From: CAYFWF01 sp964346815
GTDB lineage: Bacteria > Acidobacteriota > Aminicenantia > Aminicenantales > Aminicenantaceae
Assembly: GCA_964346815.1 (NCBI GenBank)
Contig: CAYFWF010000019.1
Span: 62,001-126,000, forward strand
Direction: 5' to 3'
Length of the DNA: 64,000 bases
A model generated the notes under the pieces. The model worked only from the letters and a program-made list of their open reading frames with translations, had not been told where the DNA came from and did not search any database. Shown one piece after another: positions 44,899 to 54,252 of the stretch. Both the position numbers and the translations under genes were made by a program. Each line of letters starts with the position of its first letter. Within the stretch, counting starts at the first letter, position 1.

Positions 44899-47355
44899 AT
44901 GAAACCAAAAACACTACTTGTTTTCACCCTTATCCTGTTGACCTGTGTCCTTCTTTTCGGTCTTCAAGAGAAAGTCAAGCCTCTTCCCATCTCAGGCTTT
45001 GAAGAGAGCGGCACCTTCAGATTGATCGTCCAGGATACAGAGATAGGATTGGTTCAGTACAGCTTGACCGCTGATGGGAATTACGATCGAAAATTTGTCC
45101 TTTCCATGGGAGGACAAAAGGCCGCATACGATATAAAAATCCGCTCCAACTCAGAAGGAGAATGGGAGTCCATGGAAATAATAACCCCGACCGAAACGGT
45201 CTCGGTGAAGCGGTTGGAGGAGGCGGCGGAATATCATCTGAAGAAGAAAGAGGAAACCTACAGCGTCGACATGACCGACAATCACATCATTTACGATAAC
45301 TACGGCCCGGTATTCGAAAGTTTGATGATCAAGGAATACGATATGGAGGAAAAGGGAGTTCAAAAATTTTCCCGTTATATCGTGCCATCTCGATTCGAAG
45401 ACGTCGAGCTTGAATTCAAAGGAAAAGAAATCCGCAGGATTAAAGAAAAAGAATTGAGTCTCAACCGTTATGACCTGAAGCTCCTGGGTATCGATATACA
45501 GCTTTGGGCAGACCAGCAGCACAAACTGATGCTCATGAACGTTCCGGTCCAGTACGCTGCTTTTGTCAGAGAGGGATATGAAGAGCTGCTTCAGGCGAGA
45601 GCAGAAGATCCTCTGCTTTCCAAGCCGCGTTATGAAGTGACCAAGCGAACGGTCATGATCCCGATGCGGGATGGAGTGAGGCTTTCCACTGACCTGTATT
45701 TTCCCCAGGCAGAGGAATCAAAATTTCCGGTTGTATTGGTCCGCACACCCTACAAAAAGGAAATGAATGAGCTCACTGGAAATTACTATGCCAAAAGGGG
45801 ATATGTGGTCGCTGTACAGGACTGCCGGGGGCGGTTTGCATCAGAGGGAACCTGGGAACCGTTTATCCATGAACCCGAAGATGGCTATGATGCCATCGAG
45901 TGGTTGGGGACTCAGGAGTGGTCTACGGGCAAAGTGGGCATGATCGGTGCTTCCTACGTCGGCTGGGTCCAGCTCTGGGCAGCTTCAGAGAATCCTCCCC
46001 ACCTGACCACCATCATTCCCAATGTGGCACCCCCGGATCCGTTCTATAACATTCCTTATGAATACGGCTCCTTTTTCATCTTAGGAGCCATTTGGTGGGC
46101 CGAGATATTGGAGACAGAGGCCACCGGAGATCTCTCTGGGAGGACCATGGCTCAGATCAGTGAGAGAAAGTACGAGAAAATTCTGAAATCCCTGCCGGTC
46201 ATCGATCTGGATAAAAAAATACTGGGGAAGAAAAATCCATACTGGCGCAAGTGGATTCAACATAACACCAATGACGCCTACTGGCAGCAGGCCAATTTTA
46301 TGGATAAGCTGAAAAATCTGGATATCCCGGTGTTTCTCCAGTCCGGCTGGCTCGACGGCGATGGAATAGGAAGCAAGCTGAATTATATGGCTTTGAAACA
46401 GTCGAAGAACCAGTTCATCAAACTCATCCTGGGGCCCTGGGGACATTCAGACCAGTCTCACTCCCGGGTGGGTGATCATGACTTCGGAAAAGAAGCTGCA
46501 CCGGACTTGCAGACATTGTATCTCCGGTGGTTCGATTACTGGCTGAAAGGAATCGATAACAAGATAGTGGAAGAGCCCCTGGTGGAGTATTTCGTGATGT
46601 TTTCCAACCAGTGGCTGAAAGGAGATACCTATCCACTGCCGGAGACCCGGTTCACCAAATTCTACCTGGACAGCACCGAAGGCGCCAACACTTCAAAAGG
46701 TGATGGAGTATTGGTTAAGGAGTTGTCTGAGGAGAGAAGGGAATTCGATCGCTATATCTACGACCCTGGGGATCCGACACCATGGCCGGAGTACTATTTT
46801 AAGAGTGAGGAGGAGGTCGAACGGGAAAAAGATAAAACCATCGATATCGAAGAATACAAAAAGCGGATCGAAGCTTTTCACAATGAGGTCTCGGATGCCC
46901 GTGAGGATATCCTGGTGTACCAGACACCGCCGCTCAAGGCACCCATCTCTGTGGCAGGACCCTTATCTGCTGTTCTCTATGCCTCCAGCTCAGCGCCTGA
47001 TACGGATTGGTTTATCACCTTGATGGATGTGGATGAGGAAGGCAAAATCTTCCATCTAGTGAGAGGGACCATCCGGGCCCGATTCCGAAATTCCATGGAG
47101 GAACCAGAGTTCCTCCAGAAAGACAAGGTATACAAGTATGATATCGATATGTGGCAGACAGGGATATCCTTTCGAAAAGGTCACCGGATCAGGATCGAAA
47201 TATCCTCTGCATTGTTTCCGATGTTCTCACGCAATCTGAATACTGGAGGACACAACGAGATAGAGACAAAATTCCAGAAAGCGACCCAGAAGATTTTCCA
47301 TTCAGAGGAGTATCCCTCTCATATTCTGCTTCCTGTAATCAACCTGGATAATTAG
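44899..47355 (+). CDS. Exported CocE/NonD (S15-like) hydrolase
   Basis: GGAGG precedes the ATG and a signal peptide follows. Residues ~25-240 are an N-terminal domain of unclear origin. From about 250 the CocE/X-prolyl-dipeptidyl-peptidase pattern begins: IPMRDGVRLSTDLY, RTPYKK, QDCRGRFASEGTW, the nucleophile in GASYVGW near 353, LGPWGHSDQ with the catalytic His near 518, and the C-terminal jelly-roll domain. Members hydrolyse X-Pro peptides, glutaryl amides or esters; the specificity is not predictable. Its stop codon overlaps that of the C69 dipeptidase on the other strand. Confidence 0.88.
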   Translation: MKPKTLLVFTLILLTCVLLFGLQEKVKPLPISGFEESGTFRLIVQDTEIGLVQYSLTADGNYDRKFVLSMGGQKAAYDIKIRSNSEGEWESMEIITPTETVSVKRLEEAAEYHLKKKEETYSVDMTDNHIIYDNYGPVFESLMIKEYDMEEKGVQKFSRYIVPSRFEDVELEFKGKEIRRIKEKELSLNRYDLKLLGIDIQLWADQQHKLMLMNVPVQYAAFVREGYEELLQARAEDPLLSKPRYEVTKRTVMIPMRDGVRLSTDLYFPQAEESKFPVVLVRTPYKKEMNELTGNYYAKRGYVVAVQDCRGRFASEGTWEPFIHEPEDGYDAIEWLGTQEWSTGKVGMIGASYVGWVQLWAASENPPHLTTIIPNVAPPDPFYNIPYEYGSFFILGAIWWAEILETEATGDLSGRTMAQISERKYEKILKSLPVIDLDKKILGKKNPYWRKWIQHNTNDAYWQQANFMDKLKNLDIPVFLQSGWLDGDGIGSKLNYMALKQSKNQFIKLILGPWGHSDQSHSRVGDHDFGKEAAPDLQTLYLRWFDYWLKGIDNKIVEEPLVEYFVMFSNQWLKGDTYPLPETRFTKFYLDSTEGANTSKGDGVLVKELSEERREFDRYIYDPGDPTPWPEYYFKSEEEVEREKDKTIDIEEYKKRIEAFHNEVSDAREDILVYQTPPLKAPISVAGPLSAVLYASSSAPDTDWFITLMDVDEEGKIFHLVRGTIRARFRNSMEEPEFLQKDKVYKYDIDMWQTGISFRKGHRIRIEISSALFPMFSRNLNTGGHNEIETKFQKATQKIFHSEEYPSHILLPVINLDN

Positions 47356-48935
47356 AAATAGCGGGTGAAGCTTGCCCATAGTTCGTCGCCAAGCTTCCAG
47401 TAGGCGGCAACGGAATCTTCGGCTGTTTTCACACAGTATTCGGTTAAAAACCGCTTGGCCTTTGCCGGATCCTCTTTGTAAAGTCTCAGGGCCTCCTCCT
47501 CGATCTGGGACTGATTGGCAAAAGCCTTATTTTCGATCTCCGACCAGACCTTAGCGATCCCCTCGCTCATGGGCTGCCAACGGAAAAGGGCCAGTTGGCT
47601 GACTCTCCGGAAAGCCCACCAGGCACAGTCTGTGCGGAATTCTCCCCGTCCATCAACCATATATGAATCCGGCATCTGCGTGATTCCACAGTAGAAGGGA
47701 GTATGGGGTGTGGTGGCAGGATTGTCATACCCCAGCCAGACCACTCCACCGACTGGATCGGGAAGCCAACTCCGCGACTGTGTGATCTGAAGATATGTGG
47801 CTGCTTTGCAGCAGATGGTCCTCTCGCGCTGTATCTCAAGAAGGGTCATAAGGTCTCTATTCAGGAAAGGACTGGCCACCGGGCTTTTGACCGTTTTTCC
47901 TTCACGGTCCACCACAGTCAGTGTCTGAGTCATATCGAAGGGAGTATCCTGGTAAGTATCCCTGAAGATATCCAGTACGTCTCTGACCGATAGTTTTTTC
48001 TCCGGCTTGACCGAGAGGGGGAAGTTTTCGCCGTTGGGATCCAGGTTCAGAGAGGGAGCGACTCGGCTCAGCACCCGCCATTCCCGCCGCCTGGAACCCA
48101 TGCTGCGGCGTGAAGCATAGGCATAGCAGAATTCGAAGGGTTCACCGCTATCGGGGCTCCACCAGCCCATCTCCTTGGCGAGGGTGTAAACATTCTCCGA
48201 AGCCATGTAATTTTCCGAATCCTCCAGGTCGAGCTGGCGTATACGACTGGCGTTGGCAGATACTCCGACATGGTCGTCCGGGATGCGGACCGCAGCCCAG
48301 ACCGCGCCTTTTTTGCCCTCTCCAGGACCCAAGATCTCGAAGTGCCAGGTTTCCTGAGGATCGGCAAAAGTGAAACACTCGCCGTAATCGATGTATCCAT
48401 AGGTTTTGGTCAGCTCGTCGGCGATACGGATCGCCTCGCGGGCGGTCTTGGCCCGCTCCAGCACCAATCTGTAGAGCTCGGGGCAGTCGATGATCCCCTC
48501 CTTGCTTCGCAGCTCTCTCTTCCCTCCGAAGGTGGTCTCGCCGATGGCCAACTGATGTTCGTTCATACAGGGATAGGCTGTGTTGATAAAGGCGGATGTT
48601 TCTGGAACCTGCGGGATTTCACCTTTTTTAAGAGGACGGTCATTCGGTCCCTTGGTCCTTTTAGACTGGAGATATACAGGGCACATGTCTCCAGGTTGAT
48701 GCTTTTTATGGGGGACGATATTGATCCAGGTCCTGTCCGTGTTGCTGTCGCAGGAATGGGAGGTCATGGTGGACCCATCTACCGATGCGAGCTTTCCGAC
48801 TATGACACTGGTGCAGGACTCGAGTGCAGGATTCCACTCTCCAGCGACATCAGCCGTAGACTGGAGAGCCAGTCCATAGACAGCCATGACAGCCAGTGCT
48901 GTACAAATCAAAAACCTATCGATCCACTTTTTCAC
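47352..48935 (-). CDS. Exported C69-family dipeptidase
   Basis: From the GTG at 48935, seven bases after AAAGGAGGA, the 527-residue protein has a signal sequence followed by ALESCTSVIVGKLAS. C69 dipeptidases are N-terminal nucleophile enzymes whose catalytic Cys is freed by removal of the leader; Cys41 is the candidate. DGSTMTSHSCDSN and YGYIDYGECFTFADPQETWHFE are conserved family blocks. It should split dipeptides outside the inner membrane, complementing the other exported peptidases. Tail-to-tail with the CocE-like gene: the plus TAG and minus TAA share bases 47353-47354. Confidence 0.9.
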   Translation of the reverse strand: MKKWIDRFLICTALAVMAVYGLALQSTADVAGEWNPALESCTSVIVGKLASVDGSTMTSHSCDSNTDRTWINIVPHKKHQPGDMCPVYLQSKRTKGPNDRPLKKGEIPQVPETSAFINTAYPCMNEHQLAIGETTFGGKRELRSKEGIIDCPELYRLVLERAKTAREAIRIADELTKTYGYIDYGECFTFADPQETWHFEILGPGEGKKGAVWAAVRIPDDHVGVSANASRIRQLDLEDSENYMASENVYTLAKEMGWWSPDSGEPFEFCYAYASRRSMGSRRREWRVLSRVAPSLNLDPNGENFPLSVKPEKKLSVRDVLDIFRDTYQDTPFDMTQTLTVVDREGKTVKSPVASPFLNRDLMTLLEIQRERTICCKAATYLQITQSRSWLPDPVGGVVWLGYDNPATTPHTPFYCGITQMPDSYMVDGRGEFRTDCAWWAFRRVSQLALFRWQPMSEGIAKVWSEIENKAFANQSQIEEEALRLYKEDPAKAKRFLTEYCVKTAEDSVAAYWKLGDELWASFTRYF

Positions 48936-49056
48936 CGGGTTCCTCCTTTCTTTCGTTTAGCTTGGTTTGTTCAGGCCAATAAGCTTGTAACACAAGAAAA
49001 GGCCAGGGTCAAATCAAAAAGGTCAATCCCAGATTGTCAGGCCAAAAGCACAAGAA

Positions 49057-51666
49057 TTACTCGGCACGGAGGGAATCGACCGGATTGGCTGTGGCTGCTT
49101 TGATGGCGTGAAAGCTGACCGTGATCGCAGCGATCAAGAATGCAGCCGTTCCGCTTATGACAAACGGCACAGGAGTCAGTTCTATCCTGTATGCAAAATT
49201 TTTGAGCCATATACTGGTCAAATAGGAGGCAACTGGCCAGGCGATTATGTTTGAAAGGATGACCCACTTGGTGAATTCTCTGGAGTAGAGCACCGCTATT
49301 CCCCGAACCGTGGCTCCCAAGACTTTCCGTATTCCGATTTCTTTGACTTTCTTGTTGGTCAGAAAGGAAGCCAGACCGAACAGTCCCAAACAGGAAATGA
49401 ATAAAGCCAATCCTGTAAAAAGGGATAGGAGTTTGACCGTCTTCTCTTCGGCATCATAGAAACCGAAATAAGCATCTTTCATATATCTGTAATTGAATTC
49501 TTCCTCATTCAATACTTGCTTCCAGACATTTTCCAAATATGTGAGAGTCGCCTCTGGATTTTCAGGCCGTATTTTGGCTGCCACAAGGAGGAAATATTTG
49601 GGATCGATATGAATCATCATGGGACTGATCTTGTTGCGAAGGGATTTGACATGAAAATCCTTCACGACTCCAATAATAGTGACTTCCTCGAGTCCCTTTT
49701 TGCCCGGAATCAGCAATTTCTCATTGACCGGTGATTCGAACCCGAACATCTTAACCGCCGTTTCGTTCAGGATGACGCTTTCCTCACTGTCGGTGGAATA
49801 TTCTTGTGAAAAGTCTCTTCCCTCGATAATCTCTAATCCCATGGAATTGATGAATCCGAAATCAGCGGGGAGGGCTTGGACAGAAAAGGAATTATCCTCT
49901 CCTTCGCCTTTTTTTCTCACTGACATATTGAATTGACTGTTGATACCGGGAACCGTGTAAACAGCGGTCACTTCCCTGACGCTTCGATGTTTGAGGAATT
50001 CGTTTTTCAAGACAGGGTATTTTTCTTTGGCCTGGGGATTGGTGAAAGGTAGGTAAGATAAGATGACATCCTCCTTGTCGAAGCCCAAATCCGTGTTTTT
50101 CATAAAATCGATTTGCTGATAGATCACGATTGTCCCTAGAATCAGTATGATGGATATGGCAAATTGGAGAACGACCAATACATTTCTGAAGGATAATTTC
50201 GCCGAACCTTTCATGATGTTCTTTTTCATGATGTCGACGGGATGGAATCTCGACATAAACCATGCCGGATAACTGCCTGCAAAAAGTCCGACTATGACGA
50301 TCATTCCGACAACCACGCCGTACATATATTTGAAATGGGATGCACCCTGCACAAAGGAAGCATCCAAATATGAGAACAGGCGTGAATGGACAATATTGAA
50401 AAGGAGGACTCCGAGCATCATCGAAACCGTGGCAACCAACAGAGATTCGACCAGAAACTGTTTTATCAGGTGCGATCTGTTTGCACCGACCACTTTTCTA
50501 ACGCCGACTTCATTCATTCGATCGAGGTATCTTGAAGTCGACAAATTCATGAAATTGAAGCAGGCGATCACCAGAACGAGTACGGCTCCGGAAAGGAACA
50601 GATAAACATAGAGGATATTCCCTTTCGCACCGACATCCCCCCTCGATTCTGTGTCCCAATGAATCTCGGATAATGGCTGGAGCATCAAATCCATTTTGTC
50701 CGTAAACCATTTCCCGGTGTTCTGGTTCAACAAAACATTCAGCTTTTTTCTCACACTGTCCGGTCGGGAATTTTTTTCGAGTACGAAATAGGTGAGATCA
50801 TCGCCCCACTGGTTCCATGGTTGTTCAGGATATTCTCCCAAAGAACGAAGGGTGGAATAGGATACCAATATCTCACATGGGAGATGCGTATTGGCTGGAA
50901 GGTCCTTGAGCACTCCGGTGACCCTGTAAAGATGGTCATCGATGTTGAGTGTTCGTCCGATCGGGTCGTCTTTACCGAAATATTTTTCTGCAATTTTTTG
51001 GCTTATCACAATCGAGAAGGGATCATCCAGAGCAGAAGCCCGGTCTCCTTTCAATATTTTCCAGCTGAAGATCTCGAAAATCTCGGGATCGGCATGAAAG
51101 ATTCGGGATTCTTTGATTTTTTCGTTTTGGGAATTCAAGGTGATCATTTCGGAGTTGTGTCTGATTCTTGCTGCGACCTCCACTTCAGGGATTTCAGAAT
51201 TTATGGCTGGAGCGACCGCCGGCATGGTACCTGCAAATTTCATTCTGCTGCCCTCTTTTCCCCAATCCACATTGATGCGATAGATTCTGTTTCCCTTATC
51301 ATGGAAATCGTCGTAACTTATTTCGTTGACCACATACATGAGCATGAGAAGACACACCGCCATTCCGACGGCCAATCCGAAAATATTGATAAAAGAATAA
51401 CCTTTGTGCCTTTTGACGTTTCTGAAGGCCATCTTTATATGGTTTTTGAACATGTCAATTCCGATCAGGAGGGATTCTATCATCAGTGGAACGATGATAA
51501 TTACGAACTGGAAGGCATTACGCAATTTCGCCCTCAGGAATCCTCTATTCTTCTGGTCTTCAGCATACTTGAATTCGAGGTCTTCCCTGATAGATGAGCA
51601 CATGTCTTCATCTGCCATCAGAGAAAGCACCCATCTCTTGATTCTGGAAAGTTTATACTCCCGCAT
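49057..51666 (-). CDS. Large MacB-like ABC permease with N-terminal prefix domain
   Basis: The 869-residue permease has the same duplicated FtsX/MacB plan as the 40.9-kb gene (SFINIFGLAVGMAVCLLML, GVRKVVGA, IGIRKVLGA). The first ~70 residues are an added segment with its own helix (FQFVIIIVPLMIESLLIG), the permease prefix domain often found in permeases encoded next to PadR regulators. It lies 19 bases after the PadR gene and is presumably controlled by it. No ATPase gene is in the window. Possible export of toxic peptides or envelope stress relief. Confidence 0.88.
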   Translation of the reverse strand: MREYKLSRIKRWVLSLMADEDMCSSIREDLEFKYAEDQKNRGFLRAKLRNAFQFVIIIVPLMIESLLIGIDMFKNHIKMAFRNVKRHKGYSFINIFGLAVGMAVCLLMLMYVVNEISYDDFHDKGNRIYRINVDWGKEGSRMKFAGTMPAVAPAINSEIPEVEVAARIRHNSEMITLNSQNEKIKESRIFHADPEIFEIFSWKILKGDRASALDDPFSIVISQKIAEKYFGKDDPIGRTLNIDDHLYRVTGVLKDLPANTHLPCEILVSYSTLRSLGEYPEQPWNQWGDDLTYFVLEKNSRPDSVRKKLNVLLNQNTGKWFTDKMDLMLQPLSEIHWDTESRGDVGAKGNILYVYLFLSGAVLVLVIACFNFMNLSTSRYLDRMNEVGVRKVVGANRSHLIKQFLVESLLVATVSMMLGVLLFNIVHSRLFSYLDASFVQGASHFKYMYGVVVGMIVIVGLFAGSYPAWFMSRFHPVDIMKKNIMKGSAKLSFRNVLVVLQFAISIILILGTIVIYQQIDFMKNTDLGFDKEDVILSYLPFTNPQAKEKYPVLKNEFLKHRSVREVTAVYTVPGINSQFNMSVRKKGEGEDNSFSVQALPADFGFINSMGLEIIEGRDFSQEYSTDSEESVILNETAVKMFGFESPVNEKLLIPGKKGLEEVTIIGVVKDFHVKSLRNKISPMMIHIDPKYFLLVAAKIRPENPEATLTYLENVWKQVLNEEEFNYRYMKDAYFGFYDAEEKTVKLLSLFTGLALFISCLGLFGLASFLTNKKVKEIGIRKVLGATVRGIAVLYSREFTKWVILSNIIAWPVASYLTSIWLKNFAYRIELTPVPFVISGTAAFLIAAITVSFHAIKAATANPVDSLRAE

Positions 51667-51685
51667 GTTCAGCCGGTCCTGCTTC

Positions 51686-52000
51686 TCATTTCATCTCCGG
51701 GACTTCGGCCCACATGACCTTGTTCAATTCCTGGATGGATCTCAATTTCTTCTCCCCCAGCGGTGTCAGGGTGTAGTAAATCCGCGGTCTTCCTCTTATA
51801 GATGTGGAGCCCTTGGCTCTTTTCGTCTCGACATAGCCGTTTTTCTTGAGCCGGTTCAAAGGCGCATAGATGGCACCTGAGAGCCATTTTGTGCCTGTGT
51901 CTTTCTCGACCTGTTCCCTTATGGAGAGGCCGAAGGCGTTGTCCTTCAATTTCCAGATAGCCAAAAGCAGTATCTCTTCGATCCTGGATAAAAACTGCAT
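51686..52000 (-). CDS. PadR-family transcriptional regulator
   Basis: A 104-residue winged-helix protein: LLLAIWKLKDNAFGLSIREQVEKD, the recognition helix region LSGAIYAPLNRLKKNGYV and the wing RPRIYYTLTPLGEKKL are the PadR pattern. The dimerisation helix is short (subfamily 1-like). GAGGAG precedes the ATG. It forms an operon with the downstream permease and probably represses its own promoter, where TAGTAT repeats lie. Confidence 0.93.
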   Translation of the reverse strand: MQFLSRIEEILLLAIWKLKDNAFGLSIREQVEKDTGTKWLSGAIYAPLNRLKKNGYVETKRAKGSTSIRGRPRIYYTLTPLGEKKLRSIQELNKVMWAEVPEMK

Positions 52001-52030
52001 CTGAGCTCCTCGCTTATAATATTCGTTTTA

Positions 52031-52069
52031 TAGTATTTAAACTGTAGTATTTTTTCACTAGTATGTCAA
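52031..52069 (-). promoter_or_regulatory. padR promoter overlapped by three TAGTAT repeats
   Basis: On the minus strand TTGACA (52069-52064), 17 bases, TACAGT (52046-52041). TAGTAT occurs at 52031-52036, 52045-52050 and 52059-52064, exactly 14 bases apart, covering the -35 to beyond the -10. A PadR operator is the simplest reading. Confidence 0.55.
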
Positions 52070-52092
52070 GCATTTGCCTTTTTTGACCCCGG

Positions 52093-52209
52093 AAGCATTT
52101 CCAAAACCGTAATGGCTTATTAGTAAAATGTGAAACAGAGCATCAGGAAGAGTTGGAGCGAAAACGCTTCCCGATGCTCTGAATTTCTATCACGGTTTTG
52201 GAAGTGCTT
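52093..52209. repeat. Small inverted-repeat element (MITE-like or structured RNA)
   Basis: Terminal inverted repeats of 21 bp (52093-52113 and 52189-52209) match at 19 positions. A second inner inverted repeat (52137-52150 with 52167-52180) matches at 13 of 14, so the 117 bp can fold into one branched hairpin. Near-copies of TTTGACCCCGG flank it (52082-52092 and 52212-52222, 10 of 11 identical). No coding frame is seen. This fits a miniature transposable element with a target duplication, or a REP/BIME-like unit. Confidence 0.55.
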
Positions 52210-52227
52210 ACTTTGACGCCGGATTTT

Positions 52228-52256
52228 TTGACACGGATTTTTCTCTGTGTTATAAG
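52228..52256 (+). promoter_or_regulatory. Promoter of the Na/Pi cotransporter-phoU operon
   Basis: Consensus TTGACA (52228-52233), 17 bases, TATAAG (52251-52256). It overlaps the right flank of the inverted-repeat element, so the element may have supplied part of it. Confidence 0.65.
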
Positions 52257-52306
52257 CAGTTTGAATCGACATTTGAAAAGGCCTACATATAAAATCACGG
52301 ATTTAT

Positions 52307-53407
52307 ATGCGTTTTCATAAGGACTTTTATCAGCGGCATAACACTCTGTTCCACCTCATCTTTCTTCTCTGCTTTCTCTATCTGTTTCTTTTCAGTCTCG
52401 AGCTTATGGGTGTCTCTCTCAAGATGTTCGGCAGGGGATTGGCCGAAACCCTCATTGCGACGACTGCCAATCCCTTGGTCGGTTTGTTCATCGGAATCCT
52501 CGCCACTTCCATCGTCCAATCTTCTTCGTCTACCACTTCTATTGTCGTGGGGCTGGTGGCTGGCGGGGCGTTGAATGTGACCAACGCTATCCCCATCGTT
52601 ATGGGAGCCAATATCGGGACTTCGGTAACCAATATGCTCGTCTCATTAACTCAAATAAAACGCGACACGGAATTCAGGCGAGCTCTGTCTGCAGCGATTG
52701 TCCATGATTTTTTTAACGTGCTTTCGGTCCTGGTTCTGTTCCCCCTCCAGTATTTCACGAATTTTCTGGGCCATGCTGCCACATTCATGGGCGAAAAGTT
52801 CCAGAATATCGGCGGTTTGGAGTTTTTAAGTCCGGTCAAGGCATTGACCAGGCCTCCTGTAATAGCCTTGAGTCAATCGATAGGAGATTATCCTTGGATT
52901 CTCTTTGCCCTGTCGCTCATCCTTCTGCTTGCGGCACTCACCAGAATGGTGAAGTCCTTGAAGATCCTGGTCGTGAGGAAAGCCGAAGTCTGGTTCGACC
53001 GTTATCTGTTCAAAACCGCCTGGCGGGCCTTTCTGATAGGATTGTTGTTGACGGCCCTGATTCAGAGCAGCTCGATAACCACATCCTTGGCTGTTCCCAT
53101 GGCAGGGGCCGGACTTTTAACTTTAATGCAGATTTTTCCCTATACTCTTGGTTCTAACATCGGAACCACGGTCACGGCAATCCTGGCGGCCCTGGTGACC
53201 GGGAATCTGGCGGCCATTATCGTTGCTTTCTCCCACCTGCTGTTCAATCTGTCGGGGATTGCTGTCTGGTGGCCATTCAGGATCTTGCCCATTTCGCTGG
53301 CAGAAAAATTTTCTGCGATCGCCATAAAAAAGAAAATCATACCGATTCTCTACATAATCGTTGTCTTTTTTCTCATACCCATACTATTCATTGCTATCTC
53401 AAGATGA
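52307..53407 (+). CDS. Na+/phosphate cotransporter family protein (NptA-like)
   Basis: A 366-residue polytopic membrane protein with the two inverted QSSS repeats that define the family, GILATSIVQSSSSTTSIVVG near residue 65 and TALIQSSSITTSLAVPMAG near 250, plus MGANIGTSVTN and LGSNIGTTVTA. NptA members take up phosphate with sodium. It is followed after 12 bases by a PhoU-domain gene, the usual partner. The ATG lacks a ribosome site. Confidence 0.92.
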   Translation: MRFHKDFYQRHNTLFHLIFLLCFLYLFLFSLELMGVSLKMFGRGLAETLIATTANPLVGLFIGILATSIVQSSSSTTSIVVGLVAGGALNVTNAIPIVMGANIGTSVTNMLVSLTQIKRDTEFRRALSAAIVHDFFNVLSVLVLFPLQYFTNFLGHAATFMGEKFQNIGGLEFLSPVKALTRPPVIALSQSIGDYPWILFALSLILLLAALTRMVKSLKILVVRKAEVWFDRYLFKTAWRAFLIGLLLTALIQSSSITTSLAVPMAGAGLLTLMQIFPYTLGSNIGTTVTAILAALVTGNLAAIIVAFSHLLFNLSGIAVWWPFRILPISLAEKFSAIAIKKKIIPILYIIVVFFLIPILFIAISR

Positions 53408-53419
53408 GGAGAGATTCGA

Positions 53420-54091
53420 ATGTTTAAAAAACTGCTTGCCATCTTTAGAAAGGATACGCTGATGCACCGCGCATACCAGCGGTCTTTCGAGATGCTGGAT
53501 ATCACCCTGTCCATGTATGAGGAGGCGAGAGAATCCCTGCGGAAGCGGGATGATAATGAGGTTGACCTCAAGATCAAGGAGACCGATAAAAAGGTCAACA
53601 GCTATGAAAGGGAAGTCCGGCGCATGGTTTTCAATCATCTCGCTGTCCAGGGAACAGCGGATCTGCCGTCAGGTTTAGCCTTGATAAGTATCATCATCGA
53701 TATCGAGCGGATCGGAGATTATACCAAGAACATGGTTGAACTGGCTCTCGACCATCCCGGGATGCTTCATGGAGGCGATTTCGAGGACGAGATCATCCGG
53801 ATCGAAGAAGCGGTGGGAGACAATTTCGTTCAGGCTAAGAAATGTTTCGAGGAAGAGGATGCGGATATGGCTCTCGAACTCCTGGAAAAATATGCCTGGG
53901 TGAATGATGTCTGCGATAGGATTTTGGTGGATGTGGTCAAAGAGAAAGACAAGAGTATCAAGCCCGGCGATGCGGCTGCTCTGGTTTTGTATACCCGGTG
54001 GCTCAAGCGGATCAACTCTCATTTACGCAACATCACTACCAGCGTAGTCAATCCCTTTGACCGCATCGGTTATGAGCCCAAAAAAGAGTGA
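53420..54091 (+). CDS. PhoU-domain protein
   Basis: A 223-residue all-helical protein with the PhoU pattern: ARESLRKRDDNEVDLKIKETDKKVNSYE and the metal-binding-type segment IIIDIERIGDYTKNMVELA. PhoU proteins restrain phosphate uptake and sit on transporters of the Pst or NptA kind. GAGGAGAG precedes the ATG, and the gene follows the cotransporter directly, so it probably regulates it. Confidence 0.9.
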   Translation: MFKKLLAIFRKDTLMHRAYQRSFEMLDITLSMYEEARESLRKRDDNEVDLKIKETDKKVNSYEREVRRMVFNHLAVQGTADLPSGLALISIIIDIERIGDYTKNMVELALDHPGMLHGGDFEDEIIRIEEAVGDNFVQAKKCFEEEDADMALELLEKYAWVNDVCDRILVDVVKEKDKSIKPGDAAALVLYTRWLKRINSHLRNITTSVVNPFDRIGYEPKKE

Positions 54092-54252
54092 TTCTTTGGT
54101 CTGCTGCCGGGCAAGTGGGCATAGGATGGTGCATTGAGGGGAATGAACTTATATGAGAGATCAATCTCGTTTTATGGTTGACAAAACAAGACAAGTATAG
54201 GAAATTTCAAGAAACAAGAAGGGCGTTTTAACGCATTCAAGGAGGTGTCAGC

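Larger units (their letters stand above)
52070..52306. other. Intergenic region between padR and the Na/Pi cotransporter
   Basis: No gene is present. The stretch holds the inverted-repeat element at 52093-52209 and the promoter at 52228-52256, then a leader of about 44 bases lacking a ribosome site before the ATG at 52307. Confidence 0.6.

Noticed and set aside
54170..54210. TTGACA followed by TATAGG before the dienelactone hydrolase gene
   Set aside because: The spacer is only 12 bases, too short for a sigma-70 promoter.
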